NCBI GenBank assembly: GCA_950022655.1
Contig: OX465579.1
Span: 17,025,088 to 17,089,087 of the forward strand
Source of the DNA: Alentia gelatinosa
Lineage: Eukaryota; Annelida; Polychaeta; Phyllodocida; Polynoidae
DNA length: 64,000 nt
Reading direction: 5' to 3'
The notes under the pieces were generated by a model. That model saw nothing but the letters and a program-made list of their open reading frames with translations. It had not been told where the DNA came from and searched no databases. This document shows, one piece after another, positions 59,053 through 64,000 of this stretch (within the stretch, counting starts at the first letter, position 1; the number at the start of each line of letters is the position of its first letter). The position numbers and the translations under genes are program-made.

Positions 59053-59133
59053 GAATTCTACACAGCACTTGAGGCATCTCGGTGGCAACCGCTAGACAAC
59101 GTTATGTCAGCCCCCACAGCAAAGGTCCACTGA
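59053..59133 (+). CDS. TRNAU1AP: TRNAU1AP exon 10, with stop
   Basis: 81 bases including TGA. It encodes EFYTALEASRWQPLDNVMSA and ends TAKVH. The WQPLD motif matches the family terminus. The acceptor TTTTTTTTAATAG follows a strong T tract. Confidence 0.95.
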   Translation, partial: EFYTALEASRWQPLDNVMSAPTAKVH

Positions 59134-59478
59134 GACAATATCATGTGAACACACCTTAGTCATCTTAATCATCACTTGTGGTGTCCGTGATGTCACACAT
59201 AACCAGACCAATCCGGACTGACTTCCGGTTCATGCTAGCAGAATAAGGACGCCGGGTTAGGTTCAACCTCACTCTGAAACTCCACTTCCACTCATGAGGA
59301 TTCAAAATGGAGGACGCCATTCATGCCTTTATCGCCATTTCATCCAATCAGAAGCACATCTTCACCTACCCATCATTGCCTCACGAAGTACATCCTCATC
59401 GTCATCGTCATACTGGAAAACAATTCTTCACCCACAAGTCCTGGCAATGGACACCAAAAACATATATAAAGTCTGAAA

Positions 59479-59497
59479 AATAAATGAAAAAAATAAA
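59479..59497 (+). terminator. TRNAU1AP: TRNAU1AP polyadenylation signals
   Basis: Two AATAAA hexamers, at 59479 and 59492, lie about 350 bases after the stop codon, giving a short 3' untranslated region. Confidence 0.75.
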
Positions 59498-60469
59498 AAT
59501 TGTACTAAAAAAAGGTCGCATATGTTTAAGATTATCTGAAAGTAGTCTTAAGTGCTTATTAGGTGTTGGTTTAATCTATTCATGTCTTTGAGAGTACTAC
59601 TGGATAGTGGTTCTTTTTCTCTTTATTTAGCACAAATGTTTTGCTGATATTGAGTTGTTATCTTATCAAATATAAGAGGGGCTTTAGTTTCAGAGCGTGT
59701 TGCTATCGACCCTGGTATTTCAAGAAATGAGGCTTGAAAAGGTTAACCACTAAATCTTCCAATTCTGAAAAAAGGTTGGTTACAGCCAAACCATTACTCT
59801 TCCACCCCACATGTTTAGATGTACAGTTTGGTAATACAAACCTAATTAATATATAAACCATTCTACAAGCTGTGTATAATTCTACTTTGCATGGCAAAGG
59901 TAAGGACTACAGAGCGGTGTTTAAGTTTTTCGCACAGAGTGCCAATTATATGTGAAAATATTAAAGAAGCCATTCAACAACCCTTCGTTTTGTCATTCTT
60001 CAGTCCTATTTCGTCCAAATACAGTTTTTATCTTTGAACATATTCAGGGATGTCAGCAGCTCTTGAGAAAAATCCATGATGTCATTTGATATGACGAACC
60101 TTAACCTGAGACTACAATGAACAACCTTACTGTGAGCTGAAAAACAATTAGGATTATCCTCCAGGGGGGCGATCCTCATGTTTTTATGGTATCGTTGGTT
60201 ATAATCGGATCGAAATTATATTTTCATGATTACTTTAACGATCCGACTGAAAAAGCGTTGCTCCCGTAATATCGGATCGTATCCCTATATTCATGTGGTA
60301 TTGCTAATTTTGATGATGTAATAGTGATACAATAATTTAGTGGCACATATTGAATTGAGACGGATTCACTAGTTCTTTAATCAAATACAGATGACACCAT
60401 AGTTAAAACTGTTCATGATGCACTGTAAACAAACTACTGGCCAATAAAGTGATAACATCAAAAGACTAC

Positions 60470-60838
60470 GAATTTAGCAATTAAATTTTAACACGAGTAA
60501 GGGATACATATAACCTATAATCGTACCAAATATCAAGAACATCTGCCCCACCGTCGCGAAGATATCGCCGTTTGAATTTTGTCAGTGTGGTGGCCAGTGT
60601 CGACCTTGGCATTGACTGCGCTTACTCTCAGCAGAGATTCCGCGCTCTATACCACGAAAGATCTGCTAGGAGAATGCTTGCACGATATCCGATCGATAGC
60701 CCGATGTTTCAAATTCAAACGCCGATATCTTCGGAACGGTTTGTCCGATTTTCTTCATATTTGGGACGATTATAAAAAAGGTTGTATGAATCCCTTACTC
60801 GTGTTAAAATTACATTGCTAAATTCCAACAGGAAGTGA
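60470..60838. mobile_element. Foldback MITE (GAATTAAGCAATGAAA family), copy 2
   Basis: The arms 60470-60590 and 60709-60838 share 'cacgagtaaggga', 'tataatcgt', 'gaagatatcgccgtttgaa' and complements. Same family as 4333-4712. Confidence 0.78.
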
Positions 60839-61248
60839 AGTTGCGCATTCAGTACGACATGTCCAGAGTGGTCTTAGACATACGACACTTATGGCCCCTG
60901 TTTCCGCTCCATTGGCCACCGACTGTCGTGACTATAGCACACCTTTTAGCTCCTTAAGTGTTGTATCTTCACTTAGTGTCGTACCCACTCTATGATCGTA
61001 GCTCTCTAGCACACTGACGGCAGATACGTGTCATAAGTTACGAATGTCGTGACTAAAAAACAGGGCCCTGACCCCCTAAAATATCGCGTCTATAGTACAC
61101 TGACAGCAAAACATGTCATTCATAACGATTGTTGTGACTGAAAAACAGGGCCCAGATTTCCAACTCGATTCTGGCTGTGTGGAAAAACATGTGATATTTT
61201 CTTATTGCATCCATAAAAAGTGAAGAAGTAGATGCTGACATACATTTA

Positions 61249-62060
61249 CAGTAAAATCCCGCTTATGGGGACACCCTCAGTTATGGGCGAAGTATCCCCT
61301 TAAGCAGGGTGGCCCCTTAAGTGGGGTTTTCAGTCTGCCAGTTGTTATGAAGTAGAGTATACCTATATAAACGAAGGAAACACCGGTTATTAGATAAAAG
61401 GTTTATTGAATAACACATTCTAAGCAGATAAATGGAAAATAGATACCAAATAGATATAAAACAAATCCACAAATATATAAAATAAATAGATACATAATAC
61501 ATGTATTTACAGCATCCAACACAACCTCAGCATCGTTTCTGTTCATATAATGCTTCCTTGCCCTCTCCAAAGCACCTTCAAAGCTCCCAGCCTGCCCTGC
61601 ACTGCCCACCGTTAGTCTGTAAGGGGGTCTCTTATTCAACACCTTTAGCGGCACGAAACTCAATGGTGCTAGAACCCACTAACTGTGAGCCACCCAGGGC
61701 CGCTAGAGATGCAGGAATTAGCACAGAATCAACAAACCCCGGCTGCCGGTGCCCGCCCGAGAACGCTTTGTCTATTGTCTTGGTATCGTTGGGTGTCGCA
61801 TTGTTGCGACAACTGTCTGGCCAGTATACCCGGACACCATAAACACAGATTTCAGATAATCTAGAGTATATATTTGATAAGATGTCTCTCCAAATTGTCC
61901 CCATAAGCAGGGTTTTGAAGCATTTCTGTACCGAAAAACTGACCCCTAAAGCGGGGTGTCCCTTGATCGGGGTTAAAATAAGCTCTTGATAGAGGGAAAA
62001 ATTTCCATTCCAAGCAAATTGTCCCCTTAAGCGAGGTGTCCCGGAACCAGGGTTGTACTG
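61249..62060. mobile_element. Pogo-like element, 812 bp, TA-flanked
   Basis: It begins CAGTAAAATCCCGCTTATGG and ends '...ccagggttgtactg', with TA directly outside each end (61247-61248 and 62061-62062). Additional 'ccccttaagcgggg' motifs lie near both ends. The minus strand has two overlapping frames (about 61632-61860 and 61490-61663) that look like one protein broken by a frameshift, with GSSTIEF and LNKRPPYRLTVGSAGQ segments; I do not recognise it as a DDE transposase. Confidence 0.75.
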
Positions 62061-62193
62061 TACTTGAAATGACCCCGTTTTGGCCAAGAAGCGCAAAACA
62101 GAGTGGGGTTTTGTACAAAAATATAAGTGATGTTTGCACATGTAAATTCCAAATATATACTGCCATCATAGTCATAATGCAACCGAAATCATG

Positions 62194-62760
62194 CAGTAAA
62201 ACTTTGCTAAAACAAACTCAGTTATAACAAAGTAATTTCTCCGGTCCCGTTAACTTTCTATGCCTTCTATAGTGCAGAAATTGTTATATGATGAGACTGA
62301 TGAAAAATTTGGAAATTTAAAACGCCTGTAAAAAACAATCACTTATAACATTATTGTGGAACAGAATGACTATGGGTCGATAGATATTCCAACTCTGCGA
62401 GTGTTGCCATTGAACATGAAATGTTGTAATTCCTTCATTTGTCAGAAAAATTGCATCCTTGGGACTTTTAACAAAGCGTTTCTGAGCAAAAATCCAAATA
62501 CAACAAAGTTATTTTCTTTTAGTAAAGTGTCATTTTGCTCAATGAAGCAAGAATTTCGAACACATATGATTAAAAATTCTTTCATGGAAGGACATCATGT
62601 TATCTTGGTGAATGAGAGTCATGTCAATAAACACTTCTTTTTTTTTAAATCTGGTGTTTTGGATGGCATCCCCTTCCATAGCACAACAGTTATGTGCCCT
62701 ATAGTGTAACCCTGTTATTTCAAACCTTGGTTACAACTTTGTTAAAAGGAAGTTTTACTG
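62194..62760. mobile_element. Pogo-like element, 567 bp, CAGTAAAACTT ends
   Basis: The left end CAGTAAAACTTTGCTAAAAC and the right-end complement CAGTAAAACTTCCTTTTAAC pair, and further inward 'gttataacaaag' faces 'ttacaactttgtt'. A 117-codon plus-strand frame inside (62356-62709) has no recognisable domain. Probably a non-autonomous Tc1/mariner-type copy. Confidence 0.75.
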
Positions 62761-63096
62761 TAATTTTGATGGTACAAATCGATCAAAAAGACAGCAGTCA
62801 AGATTTCATCAGAATTATAAAACATCCTGAAATCAATTCATCAATAAAAACATATCAGTTATTTGTGGTAAAATAACATTTCCAGCTCACACCATGACTA
62901 GGAATGGGCTTTTTGTGTGTGAACAGTATACATGTGCCTATAGCCTTAAACAGCTTCACTTATAACTATCTTATCATGGAAAACAAGTGTAAAAACCAGG
63001 AAAACATTACTTAAAAGTACAAGGGGAAATATAGCAGTAGCAGTGAACAGTGAGGCCAAGTTAACACGTTTTCAAATGGCTGCTGATCTGAGCACC

Positions 63097-63350
63097 TTAT
63101 TCCATGATCTCAGAGTCAGGAATGTTGAAGTAGGACTCGAGGACTCCCTTGCGTCGTACATCGGTGGTCCAGCAGTGGAAGCCCCCTCCCAGTGAGTTGG
63201 CATGGATAATGCTGACAGGGATACACTCAATCCCGAGAGATTCAAACATCTTCTGGATGCTAAGCTCCTTCTTCTCCACCAGCACTCGCTTCGGATCCAG
63301 CATCAGCACATTCATGGAGAGCCACTTGGAGGACATCCATAATGGGTGGC
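63097..63350 (-). CDS. GATM: GATM final exon (glycine amidinotransferase C-terminus)
   Basis: L-arginine:glycine amidinotransferase, the mitochondrial enzyme that makes guanidinoacetate for creatine. The last exon encodes 83 residues and the stop: [18 protein letters not shown], then [17 protein letters not shown], ending DSEIME. The Cys of FHCW (63172-63174) is the family's catalytic nucleophile. The exon starts after a TCTTCCACAG acceptor in phase 1; the upstream exons lie beyond 64000. The length and order of blocks match the human C-terminus from memory, with a few extra terminal residues. Confidence 0.95.
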
Positions 63351-64000
63351 CTGTGGAAGAGAACAAGAGGCAAATAGTTTCCTTAAAGTGCTGATTCCAT
63401 CTACACAATGCATTTGCTATGTTATATCTTGGTATGTTTTGTTATCATACATTGTCGTGATATGTCTTACCCCCTTTGCCGCGACACGTTGCGCATGATC
63501 ATGTCTGTACTTTTTCGCAATCTTGTGTGTATATTTTTGTGCTCCACCACCACGATGCTTTAAGATCTATTCCCAACATATTGTGGCATATTGCGACAAG
63601 AATGCGGCGAAGGTGCTTAACCAGACCAAACCATATTGGCAAATATGCACATGATTATTTAAAACCTAGCGAGATTTAGGAAGAAAACCAAATCATGACA
63701 AATCTCGCTATATCTTGTGTGTTGGTGGAACCAGCACTTTAGTGGCATATCGGAATTCACCTTGAAAATTGAAACCCATGTCATATTCCTGGAAATTAGA
63801 TATGGTCTCCAGGTGTTGTAGAATACATAGCTAATTTAAAATTTTTGTTTTAGAGATTATTATGATGATGTCGTAATAGAATAAAGAAAAATTCTAATAG
63901 TAAAAGCCCATGTAATTTTCATCAAATTTTCACAGAATATAGTAAATGGGTAGGCCCCTAGTACTTCACATTTCAATTTAAAAAAACTAAAGGTCACCTT
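63351..64000 (-). other. GATM: GATM last intron (partial)
   Basis: It contains the complete MITE at 63384-63741 and AT-rich sequence to the window end whose segments resemble 46540-46800 (for example 'cccatgt.attttcatcaaa' and 'tagtaaatgggtag'). No second GATM exon is visible before 64000. Confidence 0.7.
63384..63741. mobile_element. MITE, AAAGTGCTG..CCA ends, complete
   Basis: The left end 'taaagtgctgattccatc' pairs with the right end 'ggaaccagcacttta'. The interior contains 'ggtgctccaccaccacgatg' and 'cctagcgagattta'. Partial relatives are at 5060-5375 and 58635-58850, and the 13436-14034 element has similar termini. Confidence 0.78.

Larger units (their letters stand above)
10622..59133 (+). 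other. TRNAU1AP: TRNAU1AP (SECp43) gene, ten coding exons
   Basis: tRNA-selenocysteine 1-associated protein; in animals it binds the Sec-tRNA complex and supports selenoprotein synthesis and Sec-tRNA modification. The ten exons total 927 bases, giving 308 residues plus stop, all junctions in phase and all GT-AG; the human protein is 287 residues (from memory). RRM1 covers about residues 6-83 (RNP2 LWMGDL, RNP1 GYCFVEF), RRM2 about 98-172 (RNP2 LFVGDL, RNP1 GYGFVRF), then a Tyr/Gly-rich region at 190-235, and the conserved tail PMVPLDIDKANREFMEQSE with WQPLDNV. A 9-kb open frame is nested in intron 2. Polyadenylation signals lie at 59479-59497. Confidence 0.96.
59134..63096. other. Convergent intergenic region TRNAU1AP-GATM
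   Basis: The TRNAU1AP 3' untranslated region occupies roughly 59134-59520. The rest holds a foldback of the GAATTAAGCAATGAAA family (60470-60838) and two pogo-like elements (61249-62060 and 62194-62760). No conserved gene was seen. I found no clear minus-strand polyadenylation signal for GATM close to its stop. Confidence 0.7.

Noticed and set aside
61632..62141. 169-residue minus-strand ORF as a host gene
   Set aside because: It lies inside a TA-flanked element with pogo-like ends and extends through its terminal repeats; kept only as a possible element-encoded remnant.

Overview
The window is from an animal nuclear genome, probably a marine invertebrate. Genes are split by GT-AG introns of 0.5-18 kb, the background is AT-rich, and introns are full of short hairpin DNA transposons, tRNA-derived SINEs and simple repeats. 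Repeats rich in AAGGTCAAGGTCA, which I associate with molluscan genomes, make a lophotrochozoan my best guess, but this is weak evidence.

Layout. MED8 (Mediator subunit 8) lies on the minus strand from 10206 down to at least 3829. TRNAU1AP (SECp43, the selenocysteine-tRNA-associated RRM protein) starts 416 bases away on the plus strand and runs from 10622 to 59133 in ten coding exons that join to an intact 308-residue frame. The two genes are head to head and probably share a promoter. The final exon of GATM (glycine amidinotransferase) is on the minus strand at 63097-63350, convergent with TRNAU1AP.

Inside the 18-kb second intron of TRNAU1AP, on the same strand, is an uninterrupted 9,006-base frame (24814-33819, 3001 codons) preceded by a CpG-rich, GC-rich region. 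It predicts a low-complexity nuclear-type protein with RS/RD-rich ends, serine tracts, acidic blocks and 18 tandem decapeptides. I cannot assign it to a known family. Its 3' end runs into a small pogo-like hairpin transposon that supplies the stop codon, next to a phase-2 splice donor that is compatible with TRNAU1AP exons 3 and 5.

The rest is transposon debris with good internal evidence: foldback elements whose arms are arrays of short motifs and which have ~9-bp target duplications (10984-11317, 11381-12981, 14239-14625), some with telomere-like cores; pogo-like elements with CAGT...ACTG ends and TA duplications (56069-56223, 61249-62060, 62194-62760); a hairpin family whose stems differ between copies while the layout is kept; a SINE family with an AAAC-type tail; a LINE reverse-transcriptase C-terminal remnant; and long inverted copies that flank TRNAU1AP exons. 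MED8 and TRNAU1AP act in transcription and selenoprotein synthesis respectively, and GATM in creatine synthesis; no pathway links the three.
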